64,000 bases of DNA from Sphingomonas bacterium (GCF_903642285.1 NZ_CAHJWJ010000010.1:32289-96288), one strand, 5' to 3'. Shown: positions 25,389 to 35,520, numbered from the stretch's first letter. Translations and numbers: made by a program. Notes: generated from the letters alone by a model not told the origin.

Positions 25389-26660
25389 ATGTTCAACCGA
25401 TCTTCTTTCCCCAGCCGTCGCGGCGTCGCTGCCACGCTCGCCGGTCTTCCCTTCGCCGGTGCCGCCGCAGCCGCCGGCAGCGGCGCATTGGCCGCCGATC
25501 TCGCCGGACTGACCGACATCACGACGCGCGCGAAGCCGATCGACACGGCGGAACGCGCCGCTCGGCTCGCACGGGCGCAGACGCTGATGCGGCAGGCGGG
25601 GATCGGTGCGATCGTCATCGAACCCGGATCGTCGATGGTGTATTTTACCGGCGTGTTCTGGCACCGGAGCGAGCGGGTGACGCTGGCGATCCTGCCAGCG
25701 ACGGGCGAGCCGTGTCTCGTCACGCCTTTCTTCGAGCGCCCCTCTGTCGAACAGACGCTTGGCATCCCTGTCGATATTCGTGTCTGGCAGGAAGATGAAA
25801 ATCCGTTCTCCATAGCCGCTGCCTTCCTGACCGAACGCGACTTGGCAAAGGAGCGATTGGGGATGGAGGAGACCGTCCGCTTCTTCATTGCCGACGGCCT
25901 GGCGCGGGTGATGCCGCATGCGACGATCGTCTCCGCCGATCCGGTCGTCCGCGGTTGCCGCATGGTGAAGACGGCCGCCGAGATCGCGCTCATGCAGGCG
26001 GCGACCGACGTGACGATCGCCGCCTATCGCAACGTGCATCCCCGCGTCCGCGCCGGCATGACCAACCACGACATTGCCGCGATGATGGATGCGGCGACCA
26101 CGAAGCTGGGCGGCAGCCCGGAATTCAGTCTGGTCCTCGTCGGCCCCGCCGCCGCCCTGCCACATGGCAGCCGAGCGCCGCAGGTCGTCGCCGATGGCGC
26201 GATCGTCCTCATGGATTGCGGCTGCACCGTTCAGGGCTATCAGTCGGACGTGTCGCGCACCTTCGTCTTCGGCACCGCCAGCGAGGAGCAGCGCCGGGTG
26301 TGGAACCAGGTCGCAAAGGGTCAGCAGATCGCCTTCGCCGCAGCCAGGATCGGCGCGGCCGCCGGATCGGTCGACGACGCGGTCCGGGGCTATTACGCGT
26401 CGCTCGGCTATGGGCCGGGCTACCGGTTGCCCGGGCTGTCGCACCGAACGGGGCATGGTATCGGGCTGGACGGACACGAACCGGTAAACCTCGTCCATGG
26501 CGAGCGGACGCCGCTTGCGCCCGGCATGTGTTTTTCCGACGAGCCCGGCCTCTATCTGCCCGGCAGGTTCGGTGTACGGCTGGAGGATTGCTTCCACATG
26601 ACCGGCACCGGCCCGCGCTGGTTCAGCACGCCGCCGGTATCGATCGATCAGCCGGTATGA
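25389..26660 (+). CDS. Tat-exported M24 family Xaa-Pro peptidase
   Basis: A 423-residue metallopeptidase of the pita-bread fold. The N terminus SFPSRRGVAATLAG carries a twin-arginine signal followed by a hydrophobic Ala-rich stretch, so it should be folded before export to the periplasm. A creatinase-like N-terminal domain spans about 50-195. The five metal ligands of family M24 are visible: Asp276 (LMDCG), Asp287 (QSDVS), His356 (RTGHGIG), Glu385 (DEPGLY) and Glu399 (RLEDC). It is probably a proline-specific di- or aminopeptidase. Its TGA overlaps the ATG of the next gene. Confidence 0.9.
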   Translation: MFNRSSFPSRRGVAATLAGLPFAGAAAAAGSGALAADLAGLTDITTRAKPIDTAERAARLARAQTLMRQAGIGAIVIEPGSSMVYFTGVFWHRSERVTLAILPATGEPCLVTPFFERPSVEQTLGIPVDIRVWQEDENPFSIAAAFLTERDLAKERLGMEETVRFFIADGLARVMPHATIVSADPVVRGCRMVKTAAEIALMQAATDVTIAAYRNVHPRVRAGMTNHDIAAMMDAATTKLGGSPEFSLVLVGPAAALPHGSRAPQVVADGAIVLMDCGCTVQGYQSDVSRTFVFGTASEEQRRVWNQVAKGQQIAFAAARIGAAAGSVDDAVRGYYASLGYGPGYRLPGLSHRTGHGIGLDGHEPVNLVHGERTPLAPGMCFSDEPGLYLPGRFGVRLEDCFHMTGTGPRWFSTPPVSIDQPV

Positions 26661-27055
26661 CCCGGCTTCGATTGCTTGGCACGATCGCATTGGGAAGCGT
26701 CGGCGGTATGGCGTCGTCGGCCCCGGTCGCTCGACCCCCAGCCACATTCGGTGCCTGCGCGTTCACGACGGTGAAGGCGGTCGAGCAGCGGCTGGAGGAC
26801 GGCGCGACGGGTCGGCCGGTGCCGAACAGCGGGTCGCAAGTCGAACTGGCCGATGGCGTGATGGGTGTGTCCTACGACCAGGTTCCCGCGATCGCGGGAT
26901 CGCGACGCGGGGATCACGCGATGGTGTGCCTGGTTGATATTCCCAGACATTGCCCGCGCAGCGATGGCCGCGGCCGCTGGTACACGACGACCAATCTGCG
27001 GACGCTGGAATCGTGGACGCTGCCGGACGCCGAGCATCAGTGCGGGGGGGCCTGA
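26657..27055 (+). CDS. Small exported protein of unknown function
   Basis: A 132-residue protein. I do not recognise the family. The N terminus (MTRLRLLGTIALGSVGGMAS) looks like a signal peptide, with cleavage probable near residue 20-22. The remainder has four Cys (two of them in VCLVDIPRHC), which could pair in the periplasm, and a charged C-terminal half. The start ATG overlaps the peptidase stop (ATGA) and the next gene begins one base after its stop, so it sits inside a tight operon. Translational coupling supports it as a real gene. Confidence 0.7.
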   Translation: MTRLRLLGTIALGSVGGMASSAPVARPPATFGACAFTTVKAVEQRLEDGATGRPVPNSGSQVELADGVMGVSYDQVPAIAGSRRGDHAMVCLVDIPRHCPRSDGRGRWYTTTNLRTLESWTLPDAEHQCGGA

Positions 27056-27056
27056 C

Positions 27057-27980
27057 GTGGCGGCGGAGACCGCGAGCGGCCCGATTCCGGTCGTCGTCAA
27101 TCGCCACGGCGGCACCGCCGGCAAACTAGGCGACCGGTTGCGGCCGTGGCTGGAGGAAGCATTTGCCGCGGCCGGTCTGACAGCGGCTATCCATCTGGTG
27201 GACGGCGAGGACATCCCGGCCGCTGTCCGCAAACACCGCGACGCGCGCCTGATCGTCGTCGGCGGCGGCGACGGTACGCTCGGCTGCGCGGCGAACGAGC
27301 TCGCCGGACGCGATACGGCGCTCGGCATCCTACCGCTCGGCACACATAACCACCTCGCCGGTGCGCTGGGCATTCCGACCGCGCTGTCCGATGCGGTGAA
27401 GCTGTTCGCCGATCCCGCCATCCGTGCGATCGATATCGTCCGCGTGAACGGTCGTGCGTTCGTCAACAACGCATCGATCGGTTTCTATCCCGTCATGGTC
27501 GAAGGACGCGATGCGCGGCGCGAGCTTCACTCGGTGCCCAAATGGGTCGCCGCGATCCCGGCCGGCATCGATGCGTTGCGGCGGTTGCGCCATCACCGGC
27601 TGCGGCTGTCCCACGACGCCGGCGACCATGCCGTCGCGACCCCGATGCTGTTCGTCGGCAACAACCGCTACAGTCTAGAAGCTGGCCAACTGGGCAAACG
27701 AAACGCGCTGGATAAGGGCATGATGTCGGTCTTCGCGGTCGCTTCGCACCGCCGGCTTGCGCTGATCGGCTTTGCGCTACGTACGCTTGTCGGACGCGCG
27801 GACATGGCGGCCGATTTCGCCGAACTGACCGAGACCGCGACGTTGACGGTCGAGGGACGATCCCGCCACGTCCGCATCGCGCTCGACGGCGAAGTTACGC
27901 GACTGCGGATGCCGCTCCGCTTCGAGACGCTGGCCGGCGGGCTCCGGGTCGTCGCTCCCTTGAGCGTGGCGAGCGCGTAG
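27057..27980 (+). CDS. Diacylglycerol/sphingosine kinase-like lipid kinase
   Basis: A 307-residue DAGK-catalytic-domain protein. The nucleotide-binding motif [16 protein letters not shown] lies near residue 65, and [14 protein letters not shown] corresponds to the PLGTGNDLA segment of the family with His in place of Gly. The C-terminal beta-domain shows [10 protein letters not shown]. Members phosphorylate diacylglycerol or ceramide-like lipids. In an organism inferred to make glycosphingolipids, a ceramide-type substrate is a reasonable guess but is inference. The GTG start at 27057 lies one base after the stop of the preceding gene. Confidence 0.85.
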   Translation: MAAETASGPIPVVVNRHGGTAGKLGDRLRPWLEEAFAAAGLTAAIHLVDGEDIPAAVRKHRDARLIVVGGGDGTLGCAANELAGRDTALGILPLGTHNHLAGALGIPTALSDAVKLFADPAIRAIDIVRVNGRAFVNNASIGFYPVMVEGRDARRELHSVPKWVAAIPAGIDALRRLRHHRLRLSHDAGDHAVATPMLFVGNNRYSLEAGQLGKRNALDKGMMSVFAVASHRRLALIGFALRTLVGRADMAADFAELTETATLTVEGRSRHVRIALDGEVTRLRMPLRFETLAGGLRVVAPLSVASA

Positions 27981-27996
27981 CCTAAGCCCCGCGACC

Positions 27997-30663
27997 ATGA
28001 CTTCGACCAACGACATCCGCCGCGGCTTCCTCGACTATTTCGCGCAGGCTGGCCATCGCATCGTTCCGTCCGCGCCGCTGGTACCGCAGAACGACCCCAC
28101 GCTGATGTTCGTCAACGCGGGGATGGTGCCGTTCAAGAATGTCTTCACCGGGCTGGAAAGCCGGCCCTACACCACCGCGACGTCGAGCCAGAAATGCGTC
28201 CGCGCGGGCGGCAAGCATAATGACCTCGACAATGTCGGCTACACCGCGCGACACCACACGTTCTTCGAGATGCTCGGCAATTTCTCGTTCGGCGATTATT
28301 TCAAGGAACAGGCGATCACGCACGCGTGGACGCTGCTGACGCGGGAATGGGGGCTGTCGCCGGACAAGCTGACCGCCACCGTCTATCATACCGACGACGA
28401 GGCGTTCGACCTGTGGCGCAAGATCGCAGGCCTGCCCGATCACCGCATCATCCGTATCCCGACCAAAGACAATTTCTGGTCGATGGGCGACAACGGCCCG
28501 TGTGGCCCATGCTCGGAGATCTTCTACGATCACGGCGACCATATCGCCGGCGGCCCCCCCGGATCGCCTGACGAGGATGGCGATCGGTTCGTCGAGGTCT
28601 GGAACCTCGTCTTCATGCAATATGAGCAGGCGAATGCCGAGATCGTCGGCGAACTGCCAAGGAAGTCGATCGACACCGGCATGGGGCTCGAACGCATCGC
28701 GGCGGTGATGCAGGGGGTAACCGACAATTACGACACCGATATCTTCAAGGCGCTGATCGCCGCTTCGGGTGCGTTCACGCACACCGCGACCGACGGCGCG
28801 AATACCGCCAGCCACCGGGTGATCGCGGATCACTTGCGCACCAGCGGGTTTCTCGTCGCCGATGGCGTGCTGCCGGCGAACGAGGGCAGAGGCTATGTCC
28901 TGCGGCGGATCATGCGCCGCGCGATGCGGCATGCGCATATCCTGGGCGCGAAGGAACCGCTGATGTACCGGCTGGTGCCGGCGCTGGTCGCCGAGATGGG
29001 CGCGGCCTATCCGGAACTCGTCCGCGCGCAGCCGCAGATCGAGGCGACGCTCCGCCAGGAGGAAACGCGCTTCCGCCAGACGCTAGACAAGGGGTTGAGG
29101 CTGCTCGACGAGGCGACGGCCGGGATGAAGCCCGGCGACACGCTGGCAGGCGAGACCGCCTTCCGGCTCTACGACACGTATGGCTTTCCCTTCGACTTGA
29201 CCGAGGACGCGCTGCGGACGCAGAATCTGACCGTCGATCGCACTGGGTTCGACACCGCGATGGCCGAGCAGAAGAGCGCCGCGCGCGCCGCCTGGAAGGG
29301 GTCTGGGGCGAAGGCGTCCGATGATCTCTGGTTCGACATCGTCGAGGAATGGGGCCCGACCGAGTTCACCGGCTATGCCGCCGACACCGGCGAGGGGCAG
29401 GTCGTCGCGCTGATCAAGGACGGTGTACGAGCGAACCACGCGACGGCGGGCGATACCATCGCGATCGTCGTCAACCAGACGCCATTCTACGGAGAAAGCG
29501 GCGGACAGGTCGGGGATACCGGCCTGATCAGCAACGACGATGGTTTGCGCGCCAGTGTTACCGAAACGTCGAAGCAATTGGGACGTGTATTCGTGCACCA
29601 CGCGGCGGTACACGCGGGCCGGATTGCGGTCGGCGATGCGGTGAAACTGACCGTGGATACCGCCCGCCGCGGCCAAATCCGGGCGAACCATTCGGCGACC
29701 CATCTGCTGCACGAGGCTCTGCGGCAGCGGCTTGGCAGCCATGTCGCGCAGAAGGGATCGCTGGTCGCGCCTGACCGGCTGCGGTTCGACGTGTCGCATT
29801 CGTCGCCCATGAGCATGACGGAACTGGCCGATGCGGAGGCCGCCGTCAACGCACAGATCCGCGGCAACGGTGCGGTGGTTACGCGGCTGATGGCGCCCGA
29901 CGATGCGATCGCGATGGGCGCGATGGCATTATTCGGCGAGAAATATGGCGACGAGGTTCGGGTGGTATCGATGGGCACCGCGGCGGACGGCGAGACCTAT
30001 TCGATCGAACTGTGCGGCGGGACGCATGTCGGTGCGCTCGGCGATATCGGGCTCTTCAAGGTGATCGGCGAAGGCGGCGTCTCCTCGGGCATTCGCCGCG
30101 TCGAAGCGCTGACCGGGGAGGCCGCGCGCGCCTATCTCGTCGGGCGCGATGCCGTATTGCGCGAAGCGGCGGCTGCGTTGAAGTCCGCGCCCGACGAGGT
30201 GCCCGCGCGCGTCGCCGCATTGATCGACGACCGGCGTCGGTTGGAGCGCGAACTGGCGGACGCGCGGAAAGCGCTCGCATTGGCCGAGATGGCTGGCGGG
30301 AATGGACCCGCCGGACCGGAGGAGATCGGCGGCATCGCCTTTGTGGGTCAGGTTCTGGGCGGCTTCGACGCAAAGGGCCTTCGCGGCGCGATCGACGAAA
30401 CGAAACAGCGGCTTGGATCCGGCATCGCCGTGATCGTCGCGGTCAACGACGGTCGCGCCTCGGTCGCGGTCGGTGTGAGCGCGGATCTGACCGCCAGCCA
30501 CGACGCCGTCGACCTGCTGCGGCGCGCGGTCGCCGTCCTCGGCGGGCAGGGCGGTGGCGGGCGGTCGGACATGGCGCAGGGCGGCGGCCCCGACGGCGCA
30601 AAGGCATCGGACGCTATCCAGGCGATCCGCGACGCACTGGCAGAAGGGGCAATTGCGACATGA
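27997..30663 (+). CDS. alaS: Alanyl-tRNA synthetase
   Basis: An 888-residue class II synthetase. The N-terminal catalytic core carries motif 1 ([13 protein letters not shown]), the KHNDLDNVG segment and [19 protein letters not shown]. The editing domain has the zinc-binding [11 protein letters not shown] and [10 protein letters not shown] motifs, and the C-terminal C-Ala domain ends with a Gly-rich [16 protein letters not shown]. Length is normal for bacterial AlaRS. It starts 16 bases after the lipid kinase gene. Its stop overlaps the start of the following secreted protein gene (ATGA). Confidence 0.98.
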   Translation: MTSTNDIRRGFLDYFAQAGHRIVPSAPLVPQNDPTLMFVNAGMVPFKNVFTGLESRPYTTATSSQKCVRAGGKHNDLDNVGYTARHHTFFEMLGNFSFGDYFKEQAITHAWTLLTREWGLSPDKLTATVYHTDDEAFDLWRKIAGLPDHRIIRIPTKDNFWSMGDNGPCGPCSEIFYDHGDHIAGGPPGSPDEDGDRFVEVWNLVFMQYEQANAEIVGELPRKSIDTGMGLERIAAVMQGVTDNYDTDIFKALIAASGAFTHTATDGANTASHRVIADHLRTSGFLVADGVLPANEGRGYVLRRIMRRAMRHAHILGAKEPLMYRLVPALVAEMGAAYPELVRAQPQIEATLRQEETRFRQTLDKGLRLLDEATAGMKPGDTLAGETAFRLYDTYGFPFDLTEDALRTQNLTVDRTGFDTAMAEQKSAARAAWKGSGAKASDDLWFDIVEEWGPTEFTGYAADTGEGQVVALIKDGVRANHATAGDTIAIVVNQTPFYGESGGQVGDTGLISNDDGLRASVTETSKQLGRVFVHHAAVHAGRIAVGDAVKLTVDTARRGQIRANHSATHLLHEALRQRLGSHVAQKGSLVAPDRLRFDVSHSSPMSMTELADAEAAVNAQIRGNGAVVTRLMAPDDAIAMGAMALFGEKYGDEVRVVSMGTAADGETYSIELCGGTHVGALGDIGLFKVIGEGGVSSGIRRVEALTGEAARAYLVGRDAVLREAAAALKSAPDEVPARVAALIDDRRRLERELADARKALALAEMAGGNGPAGPEEIGGIAFVGQVLGGFDAKGLRGAIDETKQRLGSGIAVIVAVNDGRASVAVGVSADLTASHDAVDLLRRAVAVLGGQGGGGRSDMAQGGGPDGAKASDAIQAIRDALAEGAIAT

Positions 30664-31559
30664 GACGTGCACTCTGCCTTGCGGCTGCCGTCATTGGGCT
30701 GAGCGGGGAAGCGATCGCCGGGCAAACCCAGCCTCAGTCTCCATCGCGCGGCGCCGACATCGTCGTAACGGGCCAGCGCCCTTCGACCAAGGCGGAGATT
30801 CGCCACCTGACCAGTCAGGTGATGGCGATCCGGGATGCGACCGAGGCCGTCGCGCGGTTCGACGGACCCGTATGTCCGACCGCGATCGGCATGGCGCAGG
30901 AATTCGACGACCGCTTGGCCAGGCGGATCGCCGACGATGCGCGCGAAGTGGGGATCGCGGTCGGCAATGACGGTTGCCGTCCCAATATCACGATCGTCTT
31001 CATCGACAACGGCCAGGCGCTCGTCCGGGAGATCCGCCGTTCGCACGCCGATTTGTTCGGCGACATGGAACCCCATGCGATCAAACGGCTTGCGGACGAT
31101 CCCGGGCCGATCCACGGTTGGACGATAACCGAAACGACGAGCCGGGACGGGGACAAGTTGCGCGTCGGCACCACCACCGGCGTTCGCGCACCGGAACTGC
31201 AGGTACGAAACGCTTCGATCATCGCGCTGACCACCAAACGCAACATCCTCGCGACGATCCTGATCGTCGACATCCCGGCGGCAATCGGCAAGGGGCTCGA
31301 TCAGATCGCCGATTACGCCACGATGCGCACACTTGCCGAGACCCGCAGTCCGATGAGCGACAAGGCGGCGGGCGATACGATCCTGCGGTTGTTCCAGCAG
31401 GGCGACCGTCTACCGCCGCCCGGTCTTACGGCCTTCGATCGCAACTATCTGCATGCGCTGTATCTGGGACAGGGCACCGAAGCGCCGTTTGCCAAAGCGA
31501 ATGAAATTGCGGACCGGATCAACAAAGCGCTTTCCGGATCGATACCGCGCCCGCGATGA
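30660..31559 (+). CDS. Secreted protein with IVVTGQR motif, unknown function
   Basis: A 299-residue protein. I do not recognise a named family. Residues 1-20 form a clear Sec signal peptide ([20 protein letters not shown]). Shortly after cleavage comes [11 protein letters not shown], a motif common at the mature N terminus of sphingomonad TonB-dependent receptors, but the protein is far too short for a receptor barrel. Two conserved-looking Cys (GPVCPTA and NDGCRPN) could form a disulfide. The C-terminal half ends with a segment on reading frames such as [12 protein letters not shown]. Its start overlaps the alaS stop by four bases, and a bidirectional hairpin follows. Confidence 0.75.
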   Translation: MRRALCLAAAVIGLSGEAIAGQTQPQSPSRGADIVVTGQRPSTKAEIRHLTSQVMAIRDATEAVARFDGPVCPTAIGMAQEFDDRLARRIADDAREVGIAVGNDGCRPNITIVFIDNGQALVREIRRSHADLFGDMEPHAIKRLADDPGPIHGWTITETTSRDGDKLRVGTTTGVRAPELQVRNASIIALTTKRNILATILIVDIPAAIGKGLDQIADYATMRTLAETRSPMSDKAAGDTILRLFQQGDRLPPPGLTAFDRNYLHALYLGQGTEAPFAKANEIADRINKALSGSIPRPR

Positions 31560-31565
31560 TATCCG

Positions 31566-31594
31566 GCCGCCGCCCGGTACGATGGGGCGGCGGC
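31566..31594. terminator. Bidirectional hairpin terminator
   Basis: GCCGCCGCCC (31566-31575) pairs perfectly with GGGCGGCGGC (31585-31594) across a nine-base loop. It lies between convergent genes ending at 31559 and 31603. There is no long T-tract. Confidence 0.65.
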
Positions 31595-31602
31595 TATTGC
31601 AT

Positions 31603-32136
31603 TCACTTCTTGGCAGCGCCGCCGATCGCGGCATTCAGCTGATCGGCGGTCATGCCGATGAGCAAACCCTTGGGTCCAGTCGAAAAGCCGGCGACCGGCA
31701 ATTTCGCCTCGCCGCCCGTCGAAGTCGTAAGCGTGACATATTGCGCGTCCGCGGCCTTGATCGTGCCTACCTGAGTCGCGCCATCGCTGCCGTAGACCGC
31801 TGCGCCCGCGACGAGCTGCGCCTTCAGCGCGGCACTGGCCTGATCCTGTTGCTGGACGAAGGCCGCGTCGAGCTGGGCCTTCGTCATTGCCATCGTCGGG
31901 CCCTTCGCGCCCGCGCCGACCGATGCGGGCGGCACCGCCACGTCGTGCGCGCCGGTCGAAATCACGATCGCGTCCGCGGTCACGCTACTGATCGTGCCGA
32001 CGACGCCGCCCGCGGAATCATATACCGTCGCGCCGGTGGTGGCCGCCGCCGGTTGTGGCACCGTCTGCGCGGTGGCGACGGTAGCGGATGCCGCCATGAC
32101 GCCGGCGATCGCAATCGTATGAAATATCTTCGTCAC
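31603..32136 (-). CDS. Exported protein with two PRC-barrel-like repeats
   Basis: A 177-residue exported protein. The signal peptide TKIFHTIAIAGVMAASATVATAQ ends near residue 24. The mature part is an internal duplication: GATVYDSAGGVVGTISSV... and GAAVYGSDGATQVGTIKAA... each continue into a beta strand, a Pro/Gly turn (GAGAKGPTMAMTKAQLDAAF; FSTGPKGLLIGMTADQLNAA) and a helix. The strands resemble PRC-barrel halves; the function is unknown. The GTG start at 32136 has GGGAGA about six bases upstream. An EcfG-type promoter lies at 32165-32189, so it is probably a general stress protein of the periplasm. Confidence 0.78.
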   Translation of the reverse strand: MTKIFHTIAIAGVMAASATVATAQTVPQPAAATTGATVYDSAGGVVGTISSVTADAIVISTGAHDVAVPPASVGAGAKGPTMAMTKAQLDAAFVQQQDQASAALKAQLVAGAAVYGSDGATQVGTIKAADAQYVTLTTSTGGEAKLPVAGFSTGPKGLLIGMTADQLNAAIGGAAKK

Positions 32137-32164
32137 AAGTTTCTCCCGATCTGTGCCCGTAACG

Positions 32165-32189
32165 AACGTGACAGCATTGTCCGGGTTCC
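32165..32189 (-). promoter_or_regulatory. EcfG-type general stress promoter
   Basis: On the minus strand GGAAC (32189-32185) and CGTT (32168-32165) are separated by 16 bases, matching the EcfG consensus. The GTG of the PRC-like exported protein is 29 bases further on. Confidence 0.65.
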
Positions 32190-32227
32190 CGGCCCAAGGC
32201 AGGACGTGCCTCCTATCCGACGAAGGT

Positions 32228-32251
32228 GCCGGGGCAGGCACATGCCCCGGC
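32228..32251 (-). terminator. Hairpin downstream of icd
   Basis: A perfect 9-bp stem, GCCGGGGCA and TGCCCCGGC, with a six-base loop lies 38 bases past the icd stop. No T-run follows, so it is a candidate terminator only. Confidence 0.5.
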
Positions 32252-32288
32252 CGTCATGGCCGGAACCGCCCGGTGCCCCCCCCAATGC

Positions 32289-33509
32289 TCAGGCCCAGCT
32301 ACCCATCTCGGTCTCGAGATTTGCCCGAACCTGCTCGAAGAACTGTTCGGTCGTCATCCATGGCTGGTCGGGACCGATCAGGATCGCGAGATCCTTGGTC
32401 ATGTGTCCGTTCTCGACGGTCTGGACGCAGACCCGCTCCAGCGTTTCGGCGAACTTCACGACATCCGGCGTATCGTCGAACTTTCCGCGATATTTCAGGC
32501 CGCCGGTCCAGGCGAAAATCGACGCGATCGGGTTGGTCGAGGTCGCCTTGCCCTGCTGGTGCATGCGGTAATGGCGCGTGACGGTGCCATGCGCGGCTTC
32601 GGCCTCGACGGTGTTGCCATCGGGGGTGAGCAGCACCGACGTCATGAGGCCGAGCGAACCGAAACCCTGCGCGACCTGATCGGACTGTACGTCGCCATCG
32701 TAGTTCTTGCACGCCCAGACGAACTCGCCGCTCCATTTCAACGCGGAGGCGACCATGTCGTCGATCAGACGATGCTCATAGACGATATCCGCTTCCTTGA
32801 ACCTGTCCTTGAATTCGGCTTCGAAAACTTCCGCGAACAGATCCTTGAACCGGCCGTCATAGGCTTTCAGGATCGTGTTCTTGGTCGACAGATAGACGGG
32901 CCACTTCAGATTGAGGCCGTAATGCATCGACGCGCGCGCGAAGTCGCGGATCGAGTCGTCGAGGTTGTACATCGCCAGTGCGACGCCTGCCGACGGGTAT
33001 TGGAACACCTCGCGGTCGATGACCTGACCGTCATCGCCCTCGAATACCAGGCGGAGCTTGCCGGGGCCGGGGACGAGAAAGTCGGTCGCGCGATATTGGT
33101 CGCCGAAGGCATGGCGACCGACGACGATCGGGTGCGTCCAGCCGGGGATCAGGCGGGGGACGTTCTTGATGACGATCGGTTCGCGGAAGATCGTGCCGCC
33201 AAGAATGTTGCGGATCGTGCCGTTGGGCGATTTCCACATCTTCTTCAGGCCGAACTCGGTAACCCGCTGCTCGTCCGGCGTGATCGTCGCGCACTTCACC
33301 GCCACGCCGTATTTCTGCGTGGCGCGCGCGCTGTCGACCGTCACCTTGTCGTCGGTCGCGTCGCGGTGTTCGATGCCCAGATCGTAATAATCGAGTTCGA
33401 TGTCGAGATACGGCTTGATCAGGCGCTCGCGTATCCATTCCCATATGATCCGCGTCATCTCGTCGCCATCGATCTCGACGACGGGCGTTTTCACCTTGAT
33501 CTTCGCCAT
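32289..33509 (-). CDS. icd: NADP-dependent isocitrate dehydrogenase
   Basis: A 406-residue homodimeric-type isocitrate dehydrogenase, the TCA-cycle enzyme that makes 2-oxoglutarate and NADPH. The N terminus [19 protein letters not shown] and the substrate-binding [18 protein letters not shown] are typical. The metal-binding region is [19 protein letters not shown], and the cofactor-binding segment is [11 protein letters not shown]. It is the eukaryote-like subtype common in alphaproteobacteria, not the E. coli type or the monomeric type. 2-oxoglutarate is also the signal read by PII, encoded in this window. It is divergent from psd. Confidence 0.96.
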   Translation of the reverse strand: MAKIKVKTPVVEIDGDEMTRIIWEWIRERLIKPYLDIELDYYDLGIEHRDATDDKVTVDSARATQKYGVAVKCATITPDEQRVTEFGLKKMWKSPNGTIRNILGGTIFREPIVIKNVPRLIPGWTHPIVVGRHAFGDQYRATDFLVPGPGKLRLVFEGDDGQVIDREVFQYPSAGVALAMYNLDDSIRDFARASMHYGLNLKWPVYLSTKNTILKAYDGRFKDLFAEVFEAEFKDRFKEADIVYEHRLIDDMVASALKWSGEFVWACKNYDGDVQSDQVAQGFGSLGLMTSVLLTPDGNTVEAEAAHGTVTRHYRMHQQGKATSTNPIASIFAWTGGLKYRGKFDDTPDVVKFAETLERVCVQTVENGHMTKDLAILIGPDQPWMTTEQFFEQVRANLETEMGSWA

Positions 33510-33639
33510 ATGCTCTTCCTTGGGGGAGGGGGAATGGCGCTGCGTCTAAGCAGAAGGCGGACGCGGATCAACCGCGACGGATCGCGGCCCGATCGCTTCG
33601 ACGTTGTCACGCGGGGGTCGCGGGGATAGACCCCGTGGG

Positions 33640-34374
33640 ATGTCATCGCTCGAAACGCCGCCGCCCGGTTCCGTCATCGCTCCCGAAGCCGTCAAATGGC
33701 GTTTCCCCGCCGTCCATCCGGAAGGACGCAAATATGTCCTGATCGCCGCCGGGCTGACGCTGATCGCCACGATGGTCAGCCATGTGCTGTTCTGGCCGTT
33801 CGTCGGTTTGTGCCTCTGGGTCGCGGCATTTTTCCGCGACCCGGTGCGAACCACGCCGCAAGGGGACGACCTGATCGTCGCGCCGGCGGACGGACTGGTG
33901 ACGATGATCCAGCGAGTGCCGGTCCCGCGCGAACTGGTCGGCGAACTCGGCGAAACATCGATGGTGCGCGTGTCGATCTTCATGTCCGTGTTCGATGTGC
34001 ACATCAACCGTACGCCGATCGCCGGGACGGTGCGTCAGGTCGTGTATATCTCGGGCAAATTCCTCAACGCCGATCTCGACAAGGCATCGGAAGAGAATGA
34101 ACGCCAGCATATCGTCGTCGAAGGGCGAAGCGGGCGCAGGATCGGTTTCACGCAGATCGCCGGGCTGGTCGCGCGGCGGATCGTCGGGTTCGTGAAGCCA
34201 GGCGACATGGTCGCGGGCGGTCAGCGCATCGGGCTTATCCGCTTCGGCAGCCGACTCGATGTCTTCCTGCCGAACGACGTGACGCCGCAAGTTACGCTCG
34301 GGCAGCGTTCGATCGCCGGCGAGACGGTGATCGGACGCGTCGGGGCCATGCCGGTGCACGGCGTCGCGCAATGA
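33640..34374 (+). CDS. psd: Phosphatidylserine decarboxylase proenzyme
   Basis: A 244-residue proenzyme that decarboxylates phosphatidylserine to phosphatidylethanolamine at the inner membrane. It cleaves itself between Gly203 and Ser204 ([10 protein letters not shown]) to create the pyruvoyl group. The assisting residues Asp84 (APADG) and His121 (DVHINRTP) are present. Two hydrophobic helices near residues 34-64 anchor it. The short length is that of the group found in alphaproteobacteria and Gram-positives. The start ATG at 33640 aligns with that group. pssA follows after ten bases; together they form the two-step route from CDP-diacylglycerol to PE. Confidence 0.94.
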   Translation: MSSLETPPPGSVIAPEAVKWRFPAVHPEGRKYVLIAAGLTLIATMVSHVLFWPFVGLCLWVAAFFRDPVRTTPQGDDLIVAPADGLVTMIQRVPVPRELVGELGETSMVRVSIFMSVFDVHINRTPIAGTVRQVVYISGKFLNADLDKASEENERQHIVVEGRSGRRIGFTQIAGLVARRIVGFVKPGDMVAGGQRIGLIRFGSRLDVFLPNDVTPQVTLGQRSIAGETVIGRVGAMPVHGVAQ

Positions 34375-34384
34375 CGATCGCGTG

Positions 34385-35203
34385 ATGATCGAACAGCGTC
34401 TGCCCCGCCTGCCGCGCCTTCGCCGTCCCACGCGGGGCCTGCCATTGCGTGCGGTGGCACCCAATGCCGTGACGGCGCTCGCATTGTGTTCGGGTCTGAG
34501 CGGCGTGCGGTTCGCGATCGGCGGCGATTGGCAATTGGCGGTCGCGATGGTGATGGTGGCCGGGGTGCTTGACGGCATCGACGGTCGGATCGCCCGATTG
34601 CTGCATGGCGAAAGCCGCTTCGGGGCGGAACTCGACTCGCTGTCGGATGCGATCTCGTTCGGCGTCGCGCCCGCGCTGATCCTGTATCTCTGGTCGCTGG
34701 CGACGCTGCCGCGCTTCGGCTGGACCTGCGCGCTTATCTTCGCCGTGTTCTGCGCGCTACGGCTCGCGCGATTCAATGCCAAGATCGACGAAACGGACCA
34801 GCCTCACAAATCCGCCGGCTTCCTGACCGGCGTCCCTGCACCCGCCGGCGCGGCGCTTGCGTTGCTGCCGATGCTGTTGTGGTTCTGGACCGACGAGCCC
34901 TTTTTGGCCTCGCCCTATCTCGTAGCCCCGTGGGTCGCGACGATCGCCCTGCTGATGGTATCGAGCATAGCGACCTATTCGTGGAGTTCGGTACGTCTGC
35001 GCCGCAACATCCGCTTCGAGGCGCTGGCACTGGTCGTATTTCTGGGTGCCGCGCTCGTGTCTGCACCCTGGCAGACGCTAGGTGTCCTTACAACCGCCTA
35101 TCTGGTCTCGATCCCGTTCAGCGCATACCAATATGCGCGGGTCAGGCAGCGGCGCGCAATTGTCGTATCGGGGCGAGGATCGGTGCAGCAGCCCAATGCC
35201 TGA
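34385..35203 (+). CDS. pssA: CDP-diacylglycerol--serine O-phosphatidyltransferase
   Basis: A 272-residue membrane enzyme that joins serine to CDP-diacylglycerol. The CDP-alcohol phosphatidyltransferase signature D-x2-DG-x2-AR-x8-G-x3-D-x3-D is complete: DGIDGRIARLL, then FGAELDSLSD. Several hydrophobic helices surround it. The start is ATG 34385; a GTG directly upstream is an alternative. It is coupled to psd. The last 62 bases overlap, antisense, the end of the small SOS-boxed gene at 35142-35378. Confidence 0.94.
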   Translation: MIEQRLPRLPRLRRPTRGLPLRAVAPNAVTALALCSGLSGVRFAIGGDWQLAVAMVMVAGVLDGIDGRIARLLHGESRFGAELDSLSDAISFGVAPALILYLWSLATLPRFGWTCALIFAVFCALRLARFNAKIDETDQPHKSAGFLTGVPAPAGAALALLPMLLWFWTDEPFLASPYLVAPWVATIALLMVSSIATYSWSSVRLRRNIRFEALALVVFLGAALVSAPWQTLGVLTTAYLVSIPFSAYQYARVRQRRAIVVSGRGSVQQPNA

Positions 35204-35378
35204 CGGCAATCCGGCGTTCGGCATGGACAAGAGACGCGAGCGGCGCATAAGCGGTTTCCGGATGGCCGGCGGCAAGGCGCACGATCCGATGCCATTGCGG
35301 CGCGACCGTCATGGCGATGGTCGCCGACGCGGCGACGAACGCGCCCGAAAAAACCATGATGTCGATGACCATCTGCAT
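35142..35378 (-). CDS. Small membrane protein with SOS-type promoter
   Basis: A 78-residue protein of no family I recognise. One N-terminal hydrophobic helix (about 4-27, VIDIMVFSGAFVAASATIAM) is followed by a basic, His/Arg-rich tail, so it should be a single-span inner-membrane protein. GGGAGG lies five bases before the ATG, which strongly supports translation. A promoter-like TTGACA with a LexA box behind it lies about 150 bases upstream (35521-35552). The 3' end overlaps pssA antisense by 62 bases. By size, topology and control it resembles the SOS-induced division inhibitor SidA of Caulobacter in concept; no sequence relation is claimed. Confidence 0.62.
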   Translation of the reverse strand: MQMVIDIMVFSGAFVAASATIAMTVAPQWHRIVRLAAGHPETAYAPLASLVHAERRIAVRHWAAAPILAPIRQLRAAA

Positions 35379-35421
35379 GCTCGCCTCCCGTCAGCCTCGC
35401 CAACGCGTCTTCCAACCGATC

Positions 35422-35481
35422 TCAAATACCCGACACGATCATCGGTTCCCGCGTCGCCGCACGATACGCGACGAACGGCAT
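35422..35481 (-). other. Possible 19-codon leader ORF
   Basis: An ATG at 35481 opens a 19-codon frame (MPFVAYRAATREPMIVSGI) ending in TGA at 35424-35422, inside the presumed 5' leader of the small SOS-boxed gene. It has no good Shine-Dalgarno sequence. It could be a leader peptide, a separate microprotein, or chance. Confidence 0.3.
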
Positions 35482-35520
35482 CAGAATCGCGCCCGGTAAC
35501 GCGGAAGTCACGCTACGAAC

